This document shows, one piece after another, positions 14,389 to 22,206 of a stretch of DNA of 64,000 nucleotides. The position numbers and the translations under genes were made by a program. The stretch comes from Bryobacteraceae bacterium (lineage in GTDB: Bacteria > Acidobacteriota > Terriglobia > Bryobacterales > Bryobacteraceae): contig JADGNR010000001.1 of assembly GCA_017883415.1 (NCBI GenBank), forward strand, positions 1-64,000, given 5' to 3'. How positions within the stretch are numbered: position 1 is the stretch's first letter; each line of letters begins with the position of its first letter. The notes below the pieces were generated by a model, which worked only from the letters and a program-made list of their open reading frames with translations, was not told where the DNA came from and searched no databases.

Positions 14389-16761
14389 ATGAACGACGAC
14401 AAGACCGGCCGACCTCCATCGCCGGATTCCTACCCGGAAACCAAAGATCAGAACTTCCAGCTTGCGCTCAGAGAACTCCTGGCTGGGTATCAGCCCATCC
14501 TCGAGGAAGAACTGAAACGGGTCAAATCGCCGGAGCAAACGGAGGTGTCGGAGATCCGCGATTGCGAGGAAGAGCTGCAGCTCGCCAATCGCATCTTCGA
14601 GAGATTTGCCGCCGAGAAAGTGGCGCTCAGCTTTCTGCCGGAGGAAGCCCGCAAACTGGCCGGCGAAACTGGCGCCACGCGATGGTGTCTTCTGTACATC
14701 CGCTGTTGCCTGATCTTTGGCTGGCTGGTGTGCCGCGGCCCGCGGAGCTTCAAGGCCTGGTCGTACTATCTGCACCTGTACTGGATCTGCGTCCGCCGCA
14801 TACTGGGAACGCCCGTCGGCACTCCTCCGACGGCGGCCGAGCGTGAAGACTTCGCGTCGCTGGTCAAGTCCCTGGCCGAGGCTTTCAAGCCCTATCTTAC
14901 CGACCAACTGGCGACCGTCGAGTTCTCCGAGGGAATCCCCGGGGAAGTGCTCGCCGGCACGATCGACTGTTTCACCGGGGAGGCCGAGATCTGCCAGATC
15001 TTCCAGCGCCTGCTGAACACCGGCGCCACACGCGCCCTGTTGGGCGAAGCGGCCTTTAAGGAGCGCACCGGCGATCAGACGTTCTGGTTCTGCCGCTGCT
15101 GGTGCCTCTGTGCGCTCTGCCTGGGCTGCTGCCTGGCGCGCGTCCGCAGCGTGCGGGAGATAAAGCGTTGTCTCGTCTTCTACTCGCGCTGCCTGCGGGA
15201 CTGCTTCCGTCCCTTGATCTGCGATCTTACCAGTCCTGCCAATTGCGTTCAGGAAACCGCATTCCCCGGCGTGGGCGTCTTCCGCGGCGTCGAAATCACG
15301 GGCACTGCCGCGGGAGCGTTTTGCGACCACTATACGCTCGAATGGCGGCAGGGCATCGGTTTATGGCAAAGCGGCGGCATCGTATACCCCGGAGGCGCGG
15401 CCCAAGGCAGTTGTGGTGTTTTTGGCGGCGTCCTGGGATATCTGAAGACCTTTCCGCTGGTCGCTCCGGGACTGGTGGAGATTCGTTTGACGGTCTTCTC
15501 CAGCCAGCCCAATGTGGCTCCGTGCGTCCACACCATCTTCTTCGAGCTCCAGCGCAATCTGGTCTGGATCGAGGGCATCGAGGGCATCAACGCGGCGGTG
15601 CCGCCCGGCGTGTTCGATCCCTCGGCGCAGTTGGTGGATGGCGCGGGAAACGTGCGCTCCTTCGGCTCGGCGTTGCGCGTATTCGGGTCCGCCAGCGTGG
15701 GTGGCTGCAATGGACAGAACATCAAACGCTACACCCTCAGCTACCAGCAGGGCTTCACCACCACGACCGCCGGAGCTTGGACCCAGTTCTGGGAGGTCGA
15801 CTACAATACTCCGTTCCAGATCGACACCACGTTGAATCAGATCTTTCAAGGGGTGCTGACCAGCCAGTGGGAGGAGATGCCGTTTTGCTATGTCAACCCG
15901 CTCCCGTCTCCCCATGTACAGTGCGATGTCGCCAGCGATTATCTGAGCGAAGTGTATTGGAGCACGCAGGTTCCAGGGGGCCCCTTTGCCCTGCAATTTC
16001 CGGATCCTCCCGGACCGTATCCCGACGCACCGGCGGGCACCTGGAATTCCGCGCCCCTTGCGCTGCCCAACTGCCAAAGCGGCCCGTACACCTTGCGGCT
16101 CACGGTGGAGGACACCGGTGGCAACAAAACCGACGATCTCCAGCAGGTCTGGTTCGATAACAAGAACATTTACGGCGAGATTTCACAGATCAGCTCGGTT
16201 CCAGCCTGCACCACCATCGAGCTGTCCAGCTTCTCCGGGAATTCACCCGATTGCGGTAAGGCCTGGCCCGCGCCGCTGTTGGGCATCGCCTACGATGAAT
16301 ACATTCTGGAGGGGAACACCACCGCCCCCAGCGACAACTTTGGAGGATATTCGCTCGAGATCTACAAGGCGGGCGGCAGTTGGCACAGCATTCCCATTCC
16401 CGGACCGGCAGGGCACATCCCCTGGCCACCGGCCTCGCCGCCGCTGTCCTTCGTCGGGACCAATCGCATCGGCGACCCGGGCGTCCGCTGCGCCAATGCC
16501 GTCCCTCCTCCGGGACCCATCCCGCCCAAGACGGATGGGATCCTGACCATGTTGGATATGCGCCGGCTGGACGCGGTTTGCAACACCAATCCGCTCGAAT
16601 CGGATTTGGTTTTGCAGCGGGGCGAGTGCTGCGGCTTCATTATCCACCTCAGCGTGTGGGATACCTCGGTGTGCCCGAGCCTTGGGGGAGGCCGCCATCA
16701 AGCGGATATTTACTTCCCGTTCTGCATCTGCAACGACCTGCCCAATACGGCCGGAAAATGA
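14389..16761 (+). CDS. Cysteine-rich protein of unknown function with an internal duplication
   Basis: A 790-residue protein with no signal peptide and no family I can name. The N-terminal 60 residues are charged. Two related helical segments follow, about 70-139 and 203-275: the first has WCLLYIRCCLIFGWLVC and a run of aromatics, the second FWFCRCWCLCALCLGCCLA followed by VREIKRCLVFYSRCLRDCF. Cysteines recur every two to four residues, so one helix face would be lined with thiols. From about residue 280 the protein changes to beta-rich domains (VGVFRGVEITGT, LRLTVEDTGG, SLEIYKAGG) resembling Ig/PKD-like folds, with scattered cysteines. The leader GGAGAAATCACC before the ATG recurs before the gene at 17077. 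The next gene starts inside this stop codon (ATGA). Confidence 0.8.
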   Translation: MNDDKTGRPPSPDSYPETKDQNFQLALRELLAGYQPILEEELKRVKSPEQTEVSEIRDCEEELQLANRIFERFAAEKVALSFLPEEARKLAGETGATRWCLLYIRCCLIFGWLVCRGPRSFKAWSYYLHLYWICVRRILGTPVGTPPTAAEREDFASLVKSLAEAFKPYLTDQLATVEFSEGIPGEVLAGTIDCFTGEAEICQIFQRLLNTGATRALLGEAAFKERTGDQTFWFCRCWCLCALCLGCCLARVRSVREIKRCLVFYSRCLRDCFRPLICDLTSPANCVQETAFPGVGVFRGVEITGTAAGAFCDHYTLEWRQGIGLWQSGGIVYPGGAAQGSCGVFGGVLGYLKTFPLVAPGLVEIRLTVFSSQPNVAPCVHTIFFELQRNLVWIEGIEGINAAVPPGVFDPSAQLVDGAGNVRSFGSALRVFGSASVGGCNGQNIKRYTLSYQQGFTTTTAGAWTQFWEVDYNTPFQIDTTLNQIFQGVLTSQWEEMPFCYVNPLPSPHVQCDVASDYLSEVYWSTQVPGGPFALQFPDPPGPYPDAPAGTWNSAPLALPNCQSGPYTLRLTVEDTGGNKTDDLQQVWFDNKNIYGEISQISSVPACTTIELSSFSGNSPDCGKAWPAPLLGIAYDEYILEGNTTAPSDNFGGYSLEIYKAGGSWHSIPIPGPAGHIPWPPASPPLSFVGTNRIGDPGVRCANAVPPPGPIPPKTDGILTMLDMRRLDAVCNTNPLESDLVLQRGECCGFIIHLSVWDTSVCPSLGGGRHQADIYFPFCICNDLPNTAGK

Positions 16762-17114
16762 GCTTGCCGGTTCAATTGGCTCTTGCCGCCCTGGCTGGTT
16801 GGCGGGTAACGCACCTGCTGGCCAGCGAGGACGGCCCGGCCGATCTGATCTATCGCTTGCGGGCGTGGCTGGGAACCAGCTTCCCCGGCAAGCTGATGGA
16901 TTGCTTCTACTGCCTGAGCCTTTGGGTGGCGGCGCCCTTGGCCTGGTTCGTCGCGCACCGGGTTGTGGATGGGGTTCTGACCTGGCTCGCGTTGTCCGGC
17001 GCTATCTGCCTGTTGGAACGCTTGACTCGGGAAACACCCGAGTTACCCAAATTTCATTACGAAGGAGAAATCACCCATGTGCTGCGGCCAGAAAAGGGAC
17101 AACCTCAAGACTGA
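16758..17114 (+). CDS. DUF1360 family membrane protein
   Basis: A 118-residue protein with the DUF1360 pattern: LAALAGWRVTHLLASEDGP near the N-terminus, then FPGKLMDCFYCLSLWVAAPLAWFVAH, a CxxC pair leading into a hydrophobic helix, and a second helix (GVLTWLALSGAICLLERL). The family is small, uncharacterised and membrane-associated. Start ATG overlaps the TGA of the Cys-rich gene, giving translational coupling. Its 3' end overlaps the start of the next gene by 38 bases in another frame. The association with the Cys-rich protein suggests that all three gene products act together. Confidence 0.8.
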   Translation: MSLPVQLALAALAGWRVTHLLASEDGPADLIYRLRAWLGTSFPGKLMDCFYCLSLWVAAPLAWFVAHRVVDGVLTWLALSGAICLLERLTRETPELPKFHYEGEITHVLRPEKGQPQD

Positions 17115-17367
17115 CAATGTGGCCCGGAATCAGACGCTCATGCCAACCCGCCTGCCGGAGCCCCGCCACTCTGTTCCCGCCAACGCTCCGGCGATTGACG
17201 GCCCGCGGGCGATTGCCGTCCGCTACACCGAGACATCCCGCGTTGTCGTCGCGGGTCCAGCCACCGGGCGGCGTTACGAGTTTTCGGCCACGCATCCCTT
17301 ACAGATGGTCGACCCTCGCGATGCGGGTGCGATGTTGAGCACGCGCTTCTTTGCGCGGGAGGCGTGA
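17077..17367 (+). CDS. 96-residue protein, third member of the Cys-rich/DUF1360 cassette
   Basis: Begins MCCGQKRDNLKTDN, so it carries a cysteine pair at the extreme N-terminus. The second half, RAIAVRYTETSRVVVAGPATGRRYEF followed by ATHPLQMVDPRDAGAMLSTRFF (read in pieces), is a small beta-barrel-like pattern that resembles short proteins found near phage-like or cell-surface genes; the resemblance is from memory and weak. A good ribosome site (GAAGGAGAAATCACCC) shares 12 bases with that of the gene at 14389. The coding claim rests on the ribosome site, the overlap with DUF1360 and the position. Its stop directly touches the stop of the convergent YggU gene. Confidence 0.7.
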   Translation: MCCGQKRDNLKTDNVARNQTLMPTRLPEPRHSVPANAPAIDGPRAIAVRYTETSRVVVAGPATGRRYEFSATHPLQMVDPRDAGAMLSTRFFAREA

Positions 17368-17625
17368 TCATCCCAGCAGCCGTTCCAGATCCTGCTGCGG
17401 AATCCCTGCGATCTCCACTACCTTCATTCGCCCGGTAGCGCCGGTCACAATTCGCACGCGCGAGCGCGGCACACCCGCCAGTTCCGCGAAGAAGCGTACG
17501 CACTCCTCGTTGGCCTTGCCATCGACCGGCGGCGCCGCCAGGTCCAGCTTCCAGGCCTCGCCGAGGCGCCCCGCGATCCCCGTCCTCCTGGCGCGCGCAT
17601 GCACCTTTACCGTGATACGCGCCAT
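17368..17625 (-). CDS. DUF167/YggU family protein
   Basis: An 85-residue protein starting MARITVKVHARARRTGIAG, with the family core APPVDGKANEECVRFFAELAGVPRSRV and VTGATGRMKVVEIAG. The PPVDGKAN motif is diagnostic for DUF167. The fold is known; function is not. Its start lies 19 bases inside the end of the upstream ATP-binding protein gene, so both are on one transcript. It converges with the 96-residue gene with zero bases between the stops. Confidence 0.92.
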   Translation of the reverse strand: MARITVKVHARARRTGIAGRLGEAWKLDLAAPPVDGKANEECVRFFAELAGVPRSRVRIVTGATGRMKVVEIAGIPQQDLERLLG

Positions 17626-18803
17626 TCCACCTTGGCCCTCAAGTTCGCTACGCCCGCGGCCGCGCGCTGGTCCACCACATCGAACGCGATCGTGTCGTCC
17701 AGCCAGTCGTGGCTCGTGCCATCGGAATTTTGTGTGGCCACGGTCAGCGTATACTGCTGCGGAGTGAGCCAGCATTCGATATGGAAATCCACCTCCAACT
17801 CGTCGCCCGCCTGAAAATCGCCCAGGTGCGTCTGCTCGATGCGCGTGTTGGTGCCATACACCTCCATGCCGATACGCGTGCGAATGAGAATCCCCACCAT
17901 GGGGTCGGAGTTCGCCTGGAGAAAGCGCGCGCGTACCCGCACCGTCACCGGCTCGCCGCCCGCCACCGACGACACCGCCTCGCCGCGCCGGTTCAGAATC
18001 TCGACGCCCAGGATTTCGCTGGCCCGGTCGCCGTGCCGGAAACTGGCGCGCACGCGATCGTCTCTCCTGCCCTTCGGCTCCTCCCGCTGCAACACGAGCC
18101 CGATGTACCGATTGATCACGTCGTTGGGCGTGCCCTCGGCGGCGATGCGGCCATTGAGGAGCAGAATGGCGCGGTCGGAGAGCTGCTTCACCAGCCCCAG
18201 GTCGTGAGACACGAACAGCACCGTCACTTTGCGCTCGCGCAGCTCCTGAAATTTGCGCACGCAGCGGTTGGCAAACACGGCGTCGCCCACCGCCAGCGCT
18301 TCGTCCACGATTAGAATCTCGGGGTCCACGTGGATGGCCGTGGCGAAGGCCAGACGGACGTACATGCCGCTCGAATACTCCTTCACCGGCCGGTCGATGA
18401 ACTCGCCGATTTCGGCGAAGGCCTCGATGGAGGGCATGGCTTTTTCGATTTCGCCGCGGCTCAGCCCCATGATCTCGCCGTTGAGGCGGGCGTTTTCCCT
18501 CCCGCTGAACTCGGGGTTGAAGCCTGCGCCCAGCTCCAGCAGCGCGGCAATGCGTCCGCGCGTCACCACGCGCCCGGAGGTCGGCTGCAGAATCCCGCAG
18601 ACGATCTGGAGCAGCGTGCTCTTCCCGCACCCGTTGGGACCCACCAGTCCCAGCGTCTCGCCCTTTTCGACGTTGAAGCCGACATCGCGCAGCGCCCAGA
18701 AATCGGTATGCCGCGGCCGGCTGCCAGGGAGCAACTCCCGCAGCCGGTCCGACGGCCGCCGGTACAACCGATACAGCTTCGAAACCTTCTGTACGAGGAC
18801 CAA
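17607..18803 (-). CDS. Wzt-type ABC transporter ATP-binding protein with sugar-binding C-terminus
   Basis: A 398-residue protein. Residues 1-240 are an ABC ATPase: Walker A GLVGPNGCGKST, ABC signature VKEYSSGMYVRLAFA, Walker B EILIVDEALAVGD, and the switch histidine in FVSHDLG. This subtype matches polysaccharide and O-antigen exporters (Wzt/TagH/RfbE). Residues 255-398 form a beta-sandwich as in Wzt proteins that recognise the glycan end (VTVRVRARFLQ, ECWLTPQQYTLTVATQNSDG in parts). No Wzm-like permease is adjacent, so the partner must be elsewhere. The start is a TTG at 18803; a TAGAAT box ends five bases upstream and no other start fits. The YggU gene overlaps its 3' end. Confidence 0.9.
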   Translation of the reverse strand: MVLVQKVSKLYRLYRRPSDRLRELLPGSRPRHTDFWALRDVGFNVEKGETLGLVGPNGCGKSTLLQIVCGILQPTSGRVVTRGRIAALLELGAGFNPEFSGRENARLNGEIMGLSRGEIEKAMPSIEAFAEIGEFIDRPVKEYSSGMYVRLAFATAIHVDPEILIVDEALAVGDAVFANRCVRKFQELRERKVTVLFVSHDLGLVKQLSDRAILLLNGRIAAEGTPNDVINRYIGLVLQREEPKGRRDDRVRASFRHGDRASEILGVEILNRRGEAVSSVAGGEPVTVRVRARFLQANSDPMVGILIRTRIGMEVYGTNTRIEQTHLGDFQAGDELEVDFHIECWLTPQQYTLTVATQNSDGTSHDWLDDTIAFDVVDQRAAAGVANLRAKVEWRVSR

Positions 18804-18808
18804 ATCTG

Positions 18809-18814
18809 ATTCTA
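18809..18814 (-). promoter_or_regulatory. -10 box TAGAAT for the Wzt-type gene
   Basis: On the minus strand TAGAAT ends five bases before the TTG start at 18803. The match to consensus is five of six. It supports a leaderless or nearly leaderless message with a TTG initiator, which is unusual. Confidence 0.5.
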
Positions 18815-18897
18815 GCGGGACTGCCGCCGTTCCCGTAGGCCGCCGCGCGGAACTGGAACAGGGGCGGAGTTATGATGAAGGGGAAGGAAGTCCCGTC

Positions 18898-19116
18898 ATG
18901 ACGACACGCGAAGCGTTGCATCGACTCGTGGATGAGTTGCCGGACGATCGAGCGGAACTCGCGCGCGCGTTGCTCCAGGACCTCCGCGATGCCGCCGACG
19001 AAGACGGGCCGCCGCTCGACCCCGAGGCGCTGGCCTCTTTGGATCGCGGCCTCGCAGATGTTGCCGCGGGTCGTGTGAAGCCTCTCGCCGAATACGAGCG
19101 CGAACGCGGCCTGTGA
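18898..19116 (+). CDS. Antitoxin of a RelE/ParE-type toxin-antitoxin pair
   Basis: A 72-residue acidic protein beginning MTTREALHRLVDELPDDRAE. Short length, an N-terminal dimerisation-like helix (VDELPDDRAELARALLQDL) and a variable acidic tail, together with direct coupling to a RelE-like gene (GTGA overlap), identify it as the antitoxin. It belongs to the group of small addiction-module proteins that are not clearly RelB or ParD. It should bind the toxin and repress its own promoter; TATGAT at 18871-18876 is a likely -10 and GGGGAAGGAAG the ribosome site. Confidence 0.8.
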   Translation: MTTREALHRLVDELPDDRAELARALLQDLRDAADEDGPPLDPEALASLDRGLADVAAGRVKPLAEYERERGL

Positions 19117-19379
19117 ATTTTCGAGTCAGCGTCGCGCACGAAGCCGAAAAGATTCTTGATCGCCTCGACCGTTCCACTGAACAGCGTGTTCGGGCTCGCT
19201 TTGTGCAACTTGCTGCTGACCCTTTCGATCCTCGCCTGTCTGCGCCGCTCGCCGTCAGGACCGGCATCCGAAAGTCCCGCGTTGGCGGCTGGCGAATCCT
19301 ATTCACCGTAGATCGCGAAGCCAAATTGATCCATATCCTCACTGTCGATACCCGTGGTCAGGTCTACAAACACTCATGA
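19113..19379 (+). CDS. RelE/ParE-superfamily toxin
   Basis: An 88-residue protein with the RelE/ParE fold pattern: FRVSVAHEAEKILDRLDRSTEQRVRARFVQLAADP, then IRKSRVGGWRILFTVDREAKLIHILTVDTRGQVYK (read in parts). The final R..GQVYK(H) segment is typical of RelE members that cut mRNA on the ribosome; ParE members instead poison gyrase, and the two cannot be separated here. The start GTG overlaps the antitoxin stop. The stop lies three bases past that of the convergent ribbon-helix-helix gene. Confidence 0.85.
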   Translation: MNFRVSVAHEAEKILDRLDRSTEQRVRARFVQLAADPFDPRLSAPLAVRTGIRKSRVGGWRILFTVDREAKLIHILTVDTRGQVYKHS

Positions 19380-19655
19380 CGACCTCGGCCGGAAAGGTCC
19401 AAGGTCATCAAAGTCGAAATGGGACAGGTCTAGCGTTCCCGGCCGCCTTGAGCGGATTATCGGCAAGTCTACCTCTCGATCGCCGTACGTGTCGGAAGCG
19501 CCTGATCCGAGGTTGTCTTGAACTTCCTTTCTCACGGCTTCGACGATAAACTGCTCCACCGTAGCTCCGCGCGAAGCCGCCAATGCTTCGCTCTTCTGGT
19601 AAAGGGAGTCGGGAAGATTCACCGTGGTTTGCATAAAAGCGTCCGCTTTGTTCAT
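19374..19655 (-). CDS. Ribbon-helix-helix protein (CopG-like), orphan
   Basis: A 93-residue protein. The segment MQTTVNLPDSLYQKSEALAA followed by GATVEQFIVEAVRKEVQ is the strand-helix-helix of CopG/Arc-type DNA-binding proteins, many of which are antitoxins. A C-terminal tail ends in DLSHFDFDDLGP. There is no toxin gene next to it on the same strand; the RelE-like pair lies convergent and ends within six bases. Two starts are possible, the first ATG at 19655 or the ATG seven codons later (MQTTVNLP), which fits the fold better but has no visible ribosome site. Confidence 0.75.
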   Translation of the reverse strand: MNKADAFMQTTVNLPDSLYQKSEALAASRGATVEQFIVEAVRKEVQDNLGSGASDTYGDREVDLPIIRSRRPGTLDLSHFDFDDLGPFRPRSS

Positions 19656-19691
19656 CCTCCCATGGGACAGGCGGGCGCGGATTCTTCCGCC

Positions 19692-22145
19692 TCACTCATC
19701 CCGCAGCGCCACGCCGGGATCGATCCGCGCGGCGCGCCGGGCCGGCATCCAGCAGGCCAGCACGGCCACCATCGCCAGGATCGCCGGCACCAGCACGAAG
19801 GTTGCGGCGTCGCGCGCGCTGGTGGCGAACAGCATGCTCTCCACCACGCGCGATGCGCCCAGCGCGATTACGGTGCCGGCCGCGACGCCCACCGCCACCA
19901 GGCGTAGGCCCTCGCCGAGCACCATCCTGCGCACGTCGCCCGCGGTGGCGCCCAGGGCCATACGCACCCCGATTTCCCGCTCGCGCTGCTTCACCGAATA
20001 GGAGATCACGCCGTAAATGCCGACCGTCGCCAGCACCAGGGCGATGGCTCCGAATAGCGCCAACAGCCCCGCCGAAAGGCGCTGCGGCCACAGCGATTGG
20101 TCGATGATCGCCGGCACCGCGTCCGCGTCCAGCAACAGGTCGCGGTCGAGCGATTGCACCTCTTTCTGAACCGACCGTAGGACCGCGTTCGGGTCGCCCG
20201 CCGTCCGCACGTAGAGGACGGAGACCGGAAAGTAGTATTGGACCAGCGAGAGGTAGATCAGCGCCTGCGGCCGTTCGGCAATGGTCTGGTAGTTCGCATT
20301 CCGCGCCACGCCGATCACCTCCACCGGCGTGCGGTCCCCGGAAAACTGGATACGCTTCCCGACCGCGTCCTCGCCAGGCCAAAACAGCGCCGCGGCCGCT
20401 TGGTTGACCAGGGCCACGCGCCGCGTCGACGGCGTATCCATGGCGCTGAACTCGCGGCCGCGCTCGAGCGGAATGCCCACGGCGTGGAAGTATCCGGGCC
20501 ACACCACGCCCATCAGCGTGATCCGTCCCTCCCGCCCGGCGGCGCCGTCGGGGCCGGGCATCAGCACGGTGCGCGCCAGGGCGACCCGGAAGGGATAATC
20601 CCTCGCCAGGGTCGTCGAGATAACCCCCGGAACCGTCGCGGCGCGCGCCAGCGCACGCGCTTCGAAATCGCGCCCGCGCGCTTCGTCGTAGCCGCGGCTC
20701 CCCGCGTCGAACGCGATGGTGCCCAAGTGGGCCGCGTCGAACCCCGGATCGATACGGCCCGTCTGGCGCAGGCTGCGCACGAACAGGCCGGCGCCGACCA
20801 GGGCCACTAGGGAAAGCGTCACTTGCCCCATGACCAGCACCGCGCGCGGATGCCAACCGCCCGAGGCGCCCCGCCGCGTACCGCTGGCGCCCGTGCGCTC
20901 CTTGAGATCGACCGCCAGGTCGCTGCGCGTGGCGCCGAGCGCGGGCGCCAGACCAAAGAGGAGTCCCGTCACCAGCGAAACCACCGCCGTGTAGCCGAGC
21001 ACGCGGCCGTCCAGGTCCAGATGGAGGGCGGCGTAAACCAAAATCGGCGGGCGCATCGCCCACAGCAGGTCCCGCATCCAGCGCGCCAATAGAAGGCCCG
21101 CCGTGCCGCCCGCCACCGCCAGCAGCAGGCTCTCCACCAGCAATTGCCGCACCAGGCGCCAGCGGCTCACGCCTAATGCCAGCCGGATGGCAATCTCCCG
21201 GTTCCGCCCCGCGCCGCGCGCCAGCAGCAGGCCGGCCACGTTGGCGCAGGCAATCAGCAGCACCAGCGCCGAAACAATCATGAGGATCGCCCCGGCTTTG
21301 GCGATGGTCGGCCGCACTTGCGGCGCCAGCGCACTTTCTCCCAGCGCCATCAACTTTACCCGCCGCCCGGCGTTGTCCTCCGGATACTGCCGTTCCAGGT
21401 CCTGCGCGACCACTTGCATGGCCGCCTCCGCCTGCCGGATTCCCACTCCTGGTTTCAGCCTGCCGGCCATCCCGAACAGCAGGGCCCGGCGGCGGTTCAC
21501 CCACGCCGCGTTGGAATAGACCTGCTGGTACATCATCATGGGCACCCAGATATCGCTCGCGGAAAGCGTGTCCAGGCCGGCGAATCCCGCCGGGGCTACC
21601 CCCACCACGGTGTACGGGCGGCCGTTCAGCGTCAGGGTGCGGCCGGTCACCCGCGGATCTCCGCCAAAATGACTTTTCCAGAACCGGTCGCTGATCACCG
21701 CCACCGCGTAAGCTCCCGGAACCGCGTCCTCTTCCGGGAGAAATCCGCGCCCGATGACCGGCTTCACGCCCAGCGTGGAGAAGTAATTCCCCGAAACAAT
21801 CTCGCCCAGGATCAATTGCGGCGTGCCCTGTCCGGTAAGATTCAGGGACACCCCGCTGTAAAGGAAAAGGGAGGAGAACACCCGGTTCTGATCGCGGTAG
21901 TCTTGGAAATTGGGATAAGAACAATAGAGCAGCCCGGGATCCCGCGCGTCCAAAGTATATACCGCCGCCAGCGCGGCCTCGTCCGCAACCGGCAAAGGCC
22001 GCAGCAGAAGCGCGTTGATCAGCGTGAAGATCGTGGTGTTGGCCCCGATCCCCAATGCCAAGGACAGAATGGCAACCGCGGCGAAACCACGGTGCTTCGC
22101 TAACGCCCTGAGGCCGTAGCGCAGATCCTCAAGTATCCCCAACAT
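19692..22145 (-). CDS. ADOP-type ABC permease (MacB/FtsX-like)
   Basis: An 817-residue membrane protein made of two MacB-PCD/FtsX halves in one chain, the design called acidobacterial duplicated orphan permease. The first helix follows LRYGLRALAKHRGFAAVAILSLALGIGANTTIF; a second block of helices is near residues 270-430 (LMIVSALVLLIACANVAGLLLARGAGRNREIAIR). The C-terminal FtsX block ends IYGVISYSVKQREREIGVRMALGA and RRAARIDPGVALRDE. No ATPase gene is adjacent, as is usual for ADOPs. The substrate is unknown; MacB relatives transduce mechanical work to the periplasm. An AGGAAGG ribosome site precedes the ATG. Confidence 0.92.
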   Translation of the reverse strand: MLGILEDLRYGLRALAKHRGFAAVAILSLALGIGANTTIFTLINALLLRPLPVADEAALAAVYTLDARDPGLLYCSYPNFQDYRDQNRVFSSLFLYSGVSLNLTGQGTPQLILGEIVSGNYFSTLGVKPVIGRGFLPEEDAVPGAYAVAVISDRFWKSHFGGDPRVTGRTLTLNGRPYTVVGVAPAGFAGLDTLSASDIWVPMMMYQQVYSNAAWVNRRRALLFGMAGRLKPGVGIRQAEAAMQVVAQDLERQYPEDNAGRRVKLMALGESALAPQVRPTIAKAGAILMIVSALVLLIACANVAGLLLARGAGRNREIAIRLALGVSRWRLVRQLLVESLLLAVAGGTAGLLLARWMRDLLWAMRPPILVYAALHLDLDGRVLGYTAVVSLVTGLLFGLAPALGATRSDLAVDLKERTGASGTRRGASGGWHPRAVLVMGQVTLSLVALVGAGLFVRSLRQTGRIDPGFDAAHLGTIAFDAGSRGYDEARGRDFEARALARAATVPGVISTTLARDYPFRVALARTVLMPGPDGAAGREGRITLMGVVWPGYFHAVGIPLERGREFSAMDTPSTRRVALVNQAAAALFWPGEDAVGKRIQFSGDRTPVEVIGVARNANYQTIAERPQALIYLSLVQYYFPVSVLYVRTAGDPNAVLRSVQKEVQSLDRDLLLDADAVPAIIDQSLWPQRLSAGLLALFGAIALVLATVGIYGVISYSVKQREREIGVRMALGATAGDVRRMVLGEGLRLVAVGVAAGTVIALGASRVVESMLFATSARDAATFVLVPAILAMVAVLACWMPARRAARIDPGVALRDE

Positions 22146-22191
22146 CCACCACGTCCTTCCTGTATAACACGACGCTCCGTTCGGTGCCTGC

Positions 22192-22197
22192 TATACT
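22192..22197 (+). promoter_or_regulatory. -10 box TATACT for the GT-C operon
   Basis: TATACT ends nine bases before the GTG at 22207 and matches consensus at five of six positions. No ribosome site is visible, so a leader of two or three bases is predicted. Confidence 0.5.
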
Positions 22198-22206
22198 CGC
22201 AGTCCT

